Assembly (NCBI GenBank): GCA_025997655.1
Contig: BNUW01000081.1
Coordinates: forward strand, 1 to 11,328
DNA length: 11,328 nucleotides
Direction of reading: 5' to 3'
From: Spirochaetia bacterium
GTDB taxonomy: Bacteria > Spirochaetota > Spirochaetia > Treponematales > Breznakiellaceae
Below, one piece after another: positions 5,866 through 11,014 of the stretch. The position numbers and the translations under genes are program-made. Under the pieces are notes generated by a model. It saw nothing but the letters and a program-made list of their open reading frames with translations. It did not search any database and was not told the origin of the DNA. The first letter of the stretch is position 1, and each line of letters opens with the position of its first letter.

Positions 5866-7347
5866 TGCAATCTTCGTCCGCGGCCCGGACAGCACCAGGG
5901 CATAGGGTTCAATATAGATAAGCTTCGTCCCCCAAAACCCCAACTGTAAAAAAAGCCCCTCATCCCCGCCGCCGGTATTTTCCATTCCCGCAAAGACAAA
6001 ATTTCCCAGGGACCAGAAGATGGGCTTCCCCTCAATCCACTCAAAGCCCTGGACGATATGGGGATGGGAGCCGATGATGATGTCCGCCCCGGCTTTTATC
6101 AGGTCCGTGTATAGGGCACGGGTCCGGGCATCCGGCGTGGTGGTCCATTCGTTGCCCCCATGGAAAAACACCATATCCAGCGCCTCGGCGGAAAACCCTT
6201 CCTTTAGCTTCTCCGCCCCGCCCCGCCCGGCATGGAGTATTCCCGGCTTGTTCTCCCCCGCCGCTATGCTGAGGCCATCCCAGCCGCTTGCTTCACGGGG
6301 AAAGGAGGCTATGCCAAAAACGTGAACCGGCGGGACTTCATCCCCGGTAAATACAAAGGGCGCCGCGGCGGCTGAGAGGTCCCGCCCCGCGCCAAGTATG
6401 CCGGTACCGGCGGTTTCCAGATGGATCAGGGTATCAAGAAAAGCATCGGGGCCGAAATCGTAGATGTGGTTATTGGCCAGGAGCACCGCGTCAATTCCGG
6501 CGTCCCGCAGAGTCCCGGCCAGTACCGGGGGGAAGCGAAAGTTGTAGGTCTTCTCCACCCTATCCCCCCGGTCGCTCAGCGCCCCCTCCAGGTTCACGAT
6601 GGCAAGGTCCGCCCCGGCAAGCAGTGCGGCGGTCTCCCCAAAAATTCCCTCCGGCCCTTCCCGAAGGAGTATTTCCCCGGCCCCCCGGCCCAGCATCAAG
6701 TCACCGGCGGCGGCAAGCCAAAACAGTTGGGGCCGGGCTTCCAGCAGCGGATTCGGCGTCCCGCTAAGCTGCTCCCGCAACAGAGCTTCAAGCGAACTCT
6801 GCATAGCAGCTATCCTGGCCTCAGTTTTCCGGCTTCCCGTCTCGCTTCCCGCAGAAAGACGCACCCTGGTTTCCCAAACAAGGGGGTAGCCATCATCCCC
6901 GGCTGAAAGGCCGTCCACCCGAAGGGCTATTCCCGGGGGGGACAAGTCTTGCAGGGGTATCAGGGTTTCCTCCCCCGCCAGGCATGCCTCAAGGGAGGTA
7001 TTCCGCCTGTCATAGCGGGCTTCACCCCGGGGAACCAGATAGGTTCCGGATACCCTAAAGCTTTCATCGCCGGAAGCTTCGGCTTCAAAGCCCCAGCCGG
7101 AATAGAGTTCCAGCAACAGGTCCGGGGCACCGGTACCCAGCGGGATCAAACACAGGCCCAGGGAGGAAAGCCGACCGTCGGCATCCAGAAGGTTCCCCAG
7201 GAAGGCAGATGCCGCATGAAACTCCTCCTCCCGTGGGAGAATGACTACATTAAAAGACTCCGACTTCCCACAGGATACGAAAACGAGAAGAATCGTCAAT
7301 AAAAGGACGGAAAGCTTCCTCTTAAACCTTTTTGGTGATAAAGTCAC
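5860..7347 (-). CDS. CapA-family (PGA_cap) metallophosphatase-fold lipoprotein
   Basis: The product has 495 residues. Residues 1-26 are a lipoprotein signal (KRFKRK, hydrophobic core, lipobox FVSC with Cys26). Residues 27 to about 205 form an N-terminal region I do not recognise. Residues 208-495 carry the CapA/poly-gamma-glutamate biosynthesis-type calcineurin-like fold: AAGDLMLGR (213-221), NLEGALSD (252-259), ANNHIYDFG (291-299), FFHGGNEW (394-401), GSHPHIVQG (426-434) and SLGNFVF (446-452). These contribute the metal-binding Asp, Asn and His residues. The usual HWG is HGG here. The start is a GTG inside the 3' end of rpmB (26-nt overlap), with no good ribosome binding site, so translational coupling to rpmB is likely. 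It would be membrane-anchored and periplasmic. Enzymatic substrate is unknown; no capBCD partners are nearby. Confidence 0.85.
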   Translation of the reverse strand: MTLSPKRFKRKLSVLLLTILLVFVSCGKSESFNVVILPREEEFHAASAFLGNLLDADGRLSSLGLCLIPLGTGAPDLLLELYSGWGFEAEASGDESFRVSGTYLVPRGEARYDRRNTSLEACLAGEETLIPLQDLSPPGIALRVDGLSAGDDGYPLVWETRVRLSAGSETGSRKTEARIAAMQSSLEALLREQLSGTPNPLLEARPQLFWLAAAGDLMLGRGAGEILLREGPEGIFGETAALLAGADLAIVNLEGALSDRGDRVEKTYNFRFPPVLAGTLRDAGIDAVLLANNHIYDFGPDAFLDTLIHLETAGTGILGAGRDLSAAAAPFVFTGDEVPPVHVFGIASFPREASGWDGLSIAAGENKPGILHAGRGGAEKLKEGFSAEALDMVFFHGGNEWTTTPDARTRALYTDLIKAGADIIIGSHPHIVQGFEWIEGKPIFWSLGNFVFAGMENTGGGDEGLFLQLGFWGTKLIYIEPYALVLSGPRTKIAR

Positions 7348-7513
7348 TTTTGAGGCAGCGGGCGCAGATCTTCAGGGTAACCGTGGTGCCCTGGATCTCG
7401 GTCTTTACCTTGTGCAAATTCGGCTTCCAGGTGCGGCGGGTATGATTTTTGGCGTGGCTCACCTTGTTGCCGGTGATGGTGTGTTTTCCACAAAGATCGC
7501 ATGTACGGGACAT
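7322..7513 (-). CDS. rpmB: 50S ribosomal protein L28
   Basis: This is a component of the large ribosomal subunit. Its 63 residues fit the bacterial L28 length and pattern: MSRTCDLCGK at the start, GNKVSHAKNHTRRTWKPNL in the middle, TLKICARCLKS near the end. Four cysteines (5, 8, 50, 53) form a CxxC...CxxC zinc-binding version of L28. The start is the ATG at 7513, with AAGGAAGG just upstream on the minus strand (about 7520-7527). The 3' end overlaps the start of the CapA-type gene by 26 bases. A minus-strand promoter (7536-7564) lies in the divergent region. Confidence 0.96.
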   Translation of the reverse strand: MSRTCDLCGKHTITGNKVSHAKNHTRRTWKPNLHKVKTEIQGTTVTLKICARCLKSDFITKKV

Positions 7514-7535
7514 AATAAACCTTCCTTAAAGAAAA

Positions 7536-7564
7536 ACTGTACCGGAAAATAAAAATAATGTAAA
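7536..7564 (-). promoter_or_regulatory. Candidate promoter of rpmB
   Basis: Read on the minus strand, TTTACA (7559-7564) and TACAGT (7536-7541) are 17 bases apart, placing transcription start near 7529, just before the rpmB ribosome binding site. The -10 is a moderate match only. Confidence 0.4.
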
Positions 7565-7626
7565 GGGGAAATTTTATTACTTAAGACTATGAAAGTTTTT
7601 CCGATACTAGTAATGAGGAGTCCTGT

Positions 7627-8313
7627 ATGGTGCAGAGAAAACTGTTCTCTCTTGTGGTTGCCGTTTTAGTTTATGGCGCCGTGCATCTTTGGGCGGGGGA
7701 TGTCGCATCCTTTGTAGACCTTGGGTTTTCCCCGGATGGGAAGGTGTATGTATTTGCCCAGCACGGGGTGAAAACGCATTCCCTCCTGCCCTGGGCCGAC
7801 TTAGGGGTGGTCGATGTGTCCAGGAACGAATTTATGCCCGGCGGCAGGGTTTCCTTTACCCATACACAGCCAATTAATGCGGGGCAGGACGGCTCCGGCG
7901 CCCTGTACCGGCTTCTTTCCCAGAATAACGCCCTGACAGCCCGGTATGGGATCAATTTTCTTCAGCAGGGGCAGCCCCTCTACATTGCCCCGGAAACGGC
8001 AACGCAGACCCCCTTTGAATTCCGGGATTTCCGGACCGGCGCCTCCTACCGGGCCTCCCTAACACAGCGCGTTGAGGGCAGTGGAAGCAATCTGGTATCT
8101 TCCTTCCATATTATTCTTGCAAAAACGGGGGCCAGGCAGTCCTATACCGTGGGCAGCCCTCAGCTTAAGCGGCCCCTTATCACTTCCTATGATATCCGGA
8201 AAGTGATACGCGCCCCCCGGGATGGTTCGCTTATCTTCGTAATTGAGATGCGGAAACCTAACGACGGGGGCTCTGACATCCGTTATATGGTGGAAACCAT
8301 AAAACTGGACTGA
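7627..8313 (+). CDS. Exported protein, DUF2259-like
   Basis: The product has 228 residues. Residues 1-23 form a signal peptide (VQRKLFS, hydrophobic core, likely cut after LWA), so the protein is exported to the periplasm; there is no lipobox. The mature start, DVASFVDLGFSPDGKVYVFAQHGV, matches the opening of the DUF2259 family of predicted secreted proteins from spirochaetes, and resembles a beta-propeller-like SPDG strand. The rest is mostly beta-strand-like with no obvious catalytic residues. The start is the ATG at 7627, with GAGGAG six bases upstream. It is divergent from rpmB. The next gene follows by 74 bases in the same direction. The family assignment is from memory of its N-terminal pattern, and the function is unknown. 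Confidence 0.75.
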   Translation: MVQRKLFSLVVAVLVYGAVHLWAGDVASFVDLGFSPDGKVYVFAQHGVKTHSLLPWADLGVVDVSRNEFMPGGRVSFTHTQPINAGQDGSGALYRLLSQNNALTARYGINFLQQGQPLYIAPETATQTPFEFRDFRTGASYRASLTQRVEGSGSNLVSSFHIILAKTGARQSYTVGSPQLKRPLITSYDIRKVIRAPRDGSLIFVIEMRKPNDGGSDIRYMVETIKLD

Positions 8314-8358
8314 TCTTTTCTTTATAAAACATTCATTTTGAGTAAAGCAAAAAATCCC

Positions 8359-8382
8359 CCTCCGACATAATCCGGGCGGAGG
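8359..8382 (+). promoter_or_regulatory. Hairpin that sequesters the ribosome binding site of the next lipoprotein gene
   Basis: CCTCCG (8359-8364) is perfectly complementary to CGGAGG (8377-8382), which contains the GGAGG ribosome binding site of the ATG at 8388. The loop is 12 bases. The stem is short but all GC except one pair, so it could dampen translation. Confidence 0.45.
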
Positions 8383-8387
8383 CAATT

Positions 8388-9380
8388 ATGTCAAAGATAC
8401 TTAAAAATGGCGTCATCCTGATGGTTCTGGGGTTCGCCGCCTGTACCTGTTCCACCGAACAGGCCATACAGAAGGTTCTGGGAGTCGGCATGGAAACTCC
8501 GGTATTCCTGGGGGTCAAGGCCCTTTCCGCTCATGTTATCCGGTTTGATTTTTCCAACCCCGTCAAGGTATCGTCCATCAATTTTACGCCGCCCCTGGAA
8601 ACCCAGTCCATAAACGAGGGAACGGCGGTGATGGTGAACCTGAAGGAGGCCATGGGCGATGGCGAGTGGTTCGTGGCGGATCTGCTGGTGGAGGATGAAC
8701 GGGGGAATACCCTGGGGGTGCTGCTGCCCTTCTACTCCCGGAACGAGCGGATACCGGGGCTCTTAATCACGGAACTACGTACGGAATATTCCTCGAATAA
8801 GGACCCTCTCAAGGCCAGGGTGGAATTTGTGGAGATGAAAACCCTCAGCGCGGGAAACCTGGGGGCGATCCGGCTCTTCACCGCCGTGACGAGTATGACG
8901 GAGCCGGTTTTCATATTCCCCCCGACGGAGGTGGCCGCCGGGGAGTACCTGGTACTGCACCTGCGTACCCTGGACCCGGGAATGGAGGCCTTTCCTGATG
9001 CCCGGAATTTCTGGGTTCCCGAGGCGATTAAACGGCTGCGGAAAACCGATGCGGTTCTATTGATGGATCAGGATGATACGGTGCTGGACGGAGTACTGCT
9101 CAGCGAAACAAGCGATAGTTCCTGGGCAAAGAAGGACGGGATGAATCAGGCGGCGGCGTTGCTGGCTGCCCAAAAAGCATGGCTAAGCGCGGACGGAAGC
9201 AACCAAAACCTGGGCCCCCCGGACGCGGTCCTCAGTAAGGGGACCACCGCCACCAGGACCATCTGCCGGGACGAAACGGCCGCCGACACGAACAGCGCCG
9301 CCGACTGGTACATCACCGACACCAGCAATGCCAGTCCGGGGAAACCGAACAGCGTTAAACGGTACGTGCCTAAATCCTAG
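8388..9380 (+). CDS. Lipoprotein with lamin-tail-like (LTD) domain
   Basis: The product has 330 residues. Residues 1-19 form a lipoprotein signal with lipobox FAAC (Cys19). Residues about 38-120 are a beta-rich region resembling a bacterial Ig-like or CopC-type domain. Residues 125 to about 325 follow the lamin-tail pattern: LLITELRTEYSSN, then VEFVEM, FIFPPTEVAAGEYLVLHL, and a C-terminal TICRDET...DWYITDT...SPGKPNS stretch like the usual LTD ending. Such domains occur in cell-surface and secreted proteins. The start is the ATG at 8388, with GGAGG (8378-8382) five bases upstream inside a small hairpin. It is probably surface- or periplasm-anchored. It lies 74 bases after the DUF2259-like gene and may share its transcript. 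The domain call comes from pattern recognition, not a search. Confidence 0.7.
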   Translation: MSKILKNGVILMVLGFAACTCSTEQAIQKVLGVGMETPVFLGVKALSAHVIRFDFSNPVKVSSINFTPPLETQSINEGTAVMVNLKEAMGDGEWFVADLLVEDERGNTLGVLLPFYSRNERIPGLLITELRTEYSSNKDPLKARVEFVEMKTLSAGNLGAIRLFTAVTSMTEPVFIFPPTEVAAGEYLVLHLRTLDPGMEAFPDARNFWVPEAIKRLRKTDAVLLMDQDDTVLDGVLLSETSDSSWAKKDGMNQAAALLAAQKAWLSADGSNQNLGPPDAVLSKGTTATRTICRDETAADTNSAADWYITDTSNASPGKPNSVKRYVPKS

Positions 9381-9389
9381 TAGGTAGAC

Positions 9390-9404
9390 AACATTGACAA
9401 TGTT
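9390..9404. promoter_or_regulatory. Short perfect palindrome, possible operator
   Basis: AACATTG-A-CAATGTT is a 7-bp perfect inverted repeat around a single central base, 10 bases after the stop of the lamin-tail lipoprotein. The one-base spacer fits a protein-binding palindrome better than a terminator, and no T-run follows. No protein is implicated directly. Confidence 0.35.
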
Positions 9405-9422
9405 AATAAGAAGAATATCAAC

Positions 9423-9449
9423 CACGAAGGACACGAAGGACACAAAGGT
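9423..9449 (+). repeat. Three tandem 9-nt units CACGAAGGA
   Basis: CACGAAGGA occurs at 9423-9431 and 9432-9440, and CACAAAGGT at 9441-9449. The last two units form the left arm of the 18-bp inverted repeat shared with 10881-10898. Confidence 0.8.
9431..9448 (+). repeat. 18-bp inverted repeat, left arm of the AT-rich block
   Basis: ACACGAAGGACACAAAGG is exactly the reverse complement of 10881-10898. Outside the perfect core, GAAGAAAAG on the left matches the GAAGAAAG-type run next to the right arm, so the similarity extends imperfectly to about 30 bases. Confidence 0.85.
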
Positions 9450-9468
9450 GAAGAAAAGAGAAGGAAGA

Positions 9469-9549
9469 GAAGAGAGGAGTGTGGGGTTTGGAGATTTTTC
9501 AAAGGTTTGATGTGAAACCTCTGCGATCTCTGTGTTTACTCCTCTCTTC
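9469..9549. repeat. 81-nt foldable element: 12-bp outer stem with inner hairpin
   Basis: GAAGAGAGGAGT (9469-9480) is the perfect reverse complement of ACTCCTCTCTTC (9538-9549). Inside lies a second hairpin, AGGTTT (9503-9508) with AAACCT (9515-9520). The left side is part of an almost pure purine tract (9447-9480). It could be an RNA structure, a small non-autonomous repeat or a 3' element of the converging genes. Confidence 0.5.
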
Positions 9550-9576
9550 ATTCTTTATCTATTCAGTGGATATTAC

Positions 9577-9945
9577 TTAGCAAGTATGCACTGGCCCTGG
9601 GGGAAGAGGGGGTAAGTGTTGTATTTTTAACAATTCGTTTGCTTGTAAAAGTAAATAATCCTGATATGTTTGGTTTAACTCATTGAAAATCTCTGTTAAT
9701 AATTCAAGTTTAACATCGGGGATAGGTTCTATAAACATTTCCCCCTTACCCGTTTCAAGCCATTCTTTGTTTGCCTTGTATTTATTGACAATTAAAGCAA
9801 TATGACGGGCATTTACCCGCCTTTCGTTTAATTCAATAGCGGCATATAAACTTTGACTAATATAAATACCCTTCGCAAAATCTCTCTGATTTATTTTTAA
9901 TGCTTGTCTAATTTCTTTTATTCTTTCATTGACTGATTTTCCCAT
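9577..9945 (-). CDS. XRE-family (Cro/C1-type) helix-turn-helix regulator
   Basis: This is a 122-residue DNA-binding protein. Residues 6-60 are a Cro/C1-type helix-turn-helix (NERIKEIRQALKINQRDFAK, then YISQSLYAAIELNERRVNARHIAL), followed by the common NKEWLETGKGEMF tail motif (residues 59-71) of prophage-type XRE repressors. Residues 80-110 form a leucine-rich helical tail, probably for dimerisation, that is echoed in the divergent small ORF at 10105. The extreme C-terminus is proline-rich. The start is the ATG at 9945, with only a weak AAGG upstream. It has its own promoter (9973-10001) overlapping an ACAAGATTACA box, so autoregulation and control of the divergent genes are likely. The gene is AT-rich (line 9661-9720 counts 18/60 G+C), unlike the core genes around it. 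Confidence 0.88.
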   Translation of the reverse strand: MGKSVNERIKEIRQALKINQRDFAKGIYISQSLYAAIELNERRVNARHIALIVNKYKANKEWLETGKGEMFIEPIPDVKLELLTEIFNELNQTYQDYLLLQANELLKIQHLPPLPPGPVHTC

Positions 9946-9972
9946 ACAAACCTTAAAACCTACCCTTGCCCT

Positions 9973-10001
9973 ATAATACCATACCCCCCTTTTCCCTACA
10001 A
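9973..10001 (-). promoter_or_regulatory. Promoter of the xre regulator gene
   Basis: On the minus strand, TTGTAG (9996-10001) and TATTAT (9973-9978) are exactly 17 bases apart, about 28 bases upstream of the ATG at 9945. The -35 overlaps the first ACAAGATTACA box (9998-10008). Confidence 0.55.
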
Positions 10002-10056
10002 GATTACAAAGTGGATTTTTATAGGATTTTTGTAATAATCCCTTGACAAGATTACA
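9998..10056. promoter_or_regulatory. Candidate operator region between divergent xre and small-ORF genes
   Basis: ACAAGATTACA occurs twice in direct orientation, at 9998-10008 and 10046-10056, each overlapping the -35 element of one of the two divergent promoters. ATTACAAA (10003-10010) also has an exact inverted partner, TTTGTAAT (10029-10036). This layout fits an XRE repressor controlling both its own gene and the rightward genes. Binding is inferred. Confidence 0.55.
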
Positions 10057-10071
10057 TTTAGGGTATAATAT
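10043..10071 (+). promoter_or_regulatory. Promoter of the small ORF and lipoprotein
   Basis: A perfect TTGACA lies at 10043-10048. TATAAT at 10064-10069 is 15 bases downstream; TAATAT at 10066-10071 gives the preferred 17-base spacing. Either places transcription start near 10077. The spacer contains the end of the second ACAAGATTACA box. Confidence 0.65.
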
Positions 10072-10104
10072 GACCTCAATGCGGTCTGATGGTAAAGGGA
10101 TAAA

Positions 10105-10272
10105 ATGAAGGGGAAAACAGATAAACTTGACGATTTAAGTAAAGTTTTTTTTGAATTAACGGATGATAGGCGGGATACGCTTATATTGACGGCAAAAAAA
10201 CTTTTGAAATTACAAAAGTCAAATAATAACCCTAACCTTTTACCGATTGAAGAAAAGAAAAGAGCGGATTGA
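10105..10272 (+). CDS. 55-residue small protein resembling the XRE regulator's C-terminal tail
   Basis: An ORF runs from ATG at 10105 to TGA at 10272, preceded by AAAGGGA (10094-10100) four bases upstream and by a good promoter. The product begins MKGKTDKLDDLSKVFFEL, is charged, helical and without signal peptide. Residues 8-38 align without gaps to residues 80-110 of the divergent XRE protein, with 13 of 31 identical by hand count, including L, F, EL, D, L-L, A and LLK-Q positions. It has no DNA-binding domain. It could pair with the repressor tail as a modulator, or be a remnant of a second repressor-like gene. It is 52 bases upstream of the lipoprotein gene and probably co-transcribed. Confidence 0.6.
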   Translation: MKGKTDKLDDLSKVFFELTDDRRDTLILTAKKLLKLQKSNNNPNLLPIEEKKRAD

Positions 10273-10324
10273 TTTATGGGAATTAGCGGGATGTATGTGT
10301 CCTGTTATCTTTTAGGAGGTTTGT

Positions 10325-10756
10325 ATGAAGAAGTTTTTTGTTTTGTCGGTTTTGATGGTGGTATTCTCCACTATATTTATGGGGTGCAATATCTTTAACA
10401 AAGACGATGAGGAGGATGACCCACCGCCTCCACCGCCAACAACTTATTATGTTGTTAGTAAAGAGTATTACTGGTCTAGTGCGGAACTTACTTCCATTAA
10501 TACTTATGTTGCTGAACACCCCGCATTAAGTAGCGGAACCGCATCTACTGCCGAAGTAAATGCGGCATCGGTATTTCTTGCTGGCATAAGTGGTGCGGGC
10601 AGTGTTATTAATACTGCCGCATCGCAAACGCAGTTTAATAATTTACTAGCTGCTTTTCCGCCGGGCGATAGAGCGACATATTCCGCCCAGATGAATAAAT
10701 CAGGCAATTGTATTATAGTTGCGGCGGACGTATGGTTTTATGTAGCAAAGAATTAA
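10325..10756 (+). CDS. Small lipoprotein with acidic/polyproline spacer, function unknown
   Basis: The product has 143 residues. The signal peptide (MKKFFVLSVLMVVFSTIF) ends in lipobox FMGC with Cys21. The mature protein begins with a tether: an acidic run (KDDEEDD, 26-32) followed by six prolines. A globular part of about 100 residues follows (YYVVSKEYYWSSAELTSINT onwards), with Ala/Ser/Thr-rich stretches and a single cysteine near the end. I recognise no family. The start is the ATG at 10325, with AGGAGG six bases upstream. It is the last gene of the rightward unit driven by the promoter at 10043 and lies inside the inverted-repeat-bounded AT-rich block. A surface or periplasmic location is expected from the signal. 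Confidence 0.75.
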   Translation: MKKFFVLSVLMVVFSTIFMGCNIFNKDDEEDDPPPPPPTTYYVVSKEYYWSSAELTSINTYVAEHPALSSGTASTAEVNAASVFLAGISGAGSVINTAASQTQFNNLLAAFPPGDRATYSAQMNKSGNCIIVAADVWFYVAKN

Positions 10757-10773
10757 ACTTGACTGACTTACTA

Positions 10774-10814
10774 CTACATATAGCGTATAAAATTACGCAT
10801 AACGCTATATGTAG
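10774..10814. terminator. Perfect 13-bp hairpin after the small lipoprotein gene
   Basis: CTACATATAGCGT (10774-10786) pairs perfectly with ACGCTATATGTAG (10802-10814) around a 15-base loop, 18 bases after the stop codon. There is no T-run after it. It may terminate weakly, protect the mRNA 3' end, or be a recombination or protein site. An alternative small stem, GCGTA with TACGC, can form inside. Confidence 0.5.
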
Positions 10815-10880
10815 GGCTTACTCTGGGGAGTGAAGGATTTTTCTTTTCCATACCCTCAACCCTATACCCCTTTCTTTCTT

Positions 10881-10898
10881 CCTTTGTGTCCTTCGTGT
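10881..10898 (-). repeat. 18-bp inverted repeat, right arm of the AT-rich block
   Basis: CCTTTGTGTCCTTCGTGT is the exact reverse complement of 9431-9448. Together the arms bracket about 1.43 kb containing xre, the small ORF and the small lipoprotein. No transposase is present between them. Confidence 0.85.
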
Positions 10899-10969
10899 TT
10901 GTTTAACTCTTAGGCCGAATGTCGAGTTTTACATACAATCGGTCTAATGCCTCAAAACGAAGAATTTAA

Positions 10970-11010
10970 CCGCAGAGGACGCGGAGTTTCTGATTGAAAA
11001 ACCTCTGCGG
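10970..11010 (-). terminator. 9-bp inverted repeat downstream of thioredoxin
   Basis: CCGCAGAGG (10970-10978) pairs with CCTCTGCGG (11002-11010) across a 23-base loop, 4 bases after the thioredoxin stop on the minus strand. The sequence also resembles the dispersed CTCTGCG-type repeat at 9515-9525 (AAACCTCTGCG in both). It may serve as the thioredoxin terminator, though its U-run is poor. Confidence 0.4.
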
Positions 11011-11014
11011 CCTC

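Noticed and set aside
6421..6906. 161-codon plus-strand frame opposite the CapA-type gene
   Set aside because: It is antisense to the conserved metallophosphatase motifs and has no domain of its own.
9423..9449. Start of a CRISPR array
   Set aside because: The units are 9 nt, directly adjacent and without spacers, and no cas genes are present.
9183..9551. 122-codon minus-strand frame across the repeat region after the lamin-tail gene
   Set aside because: Its hydrophobic stretch is just the translation of the CACGAAGGA repeats and purine tract, and it runs antisense into a real gene.
9431..10898. Complete insertion sequence
   Set aside because: There is no transposase or DDE-type ORF between the inverted repeats, and no target-site duplication was found.
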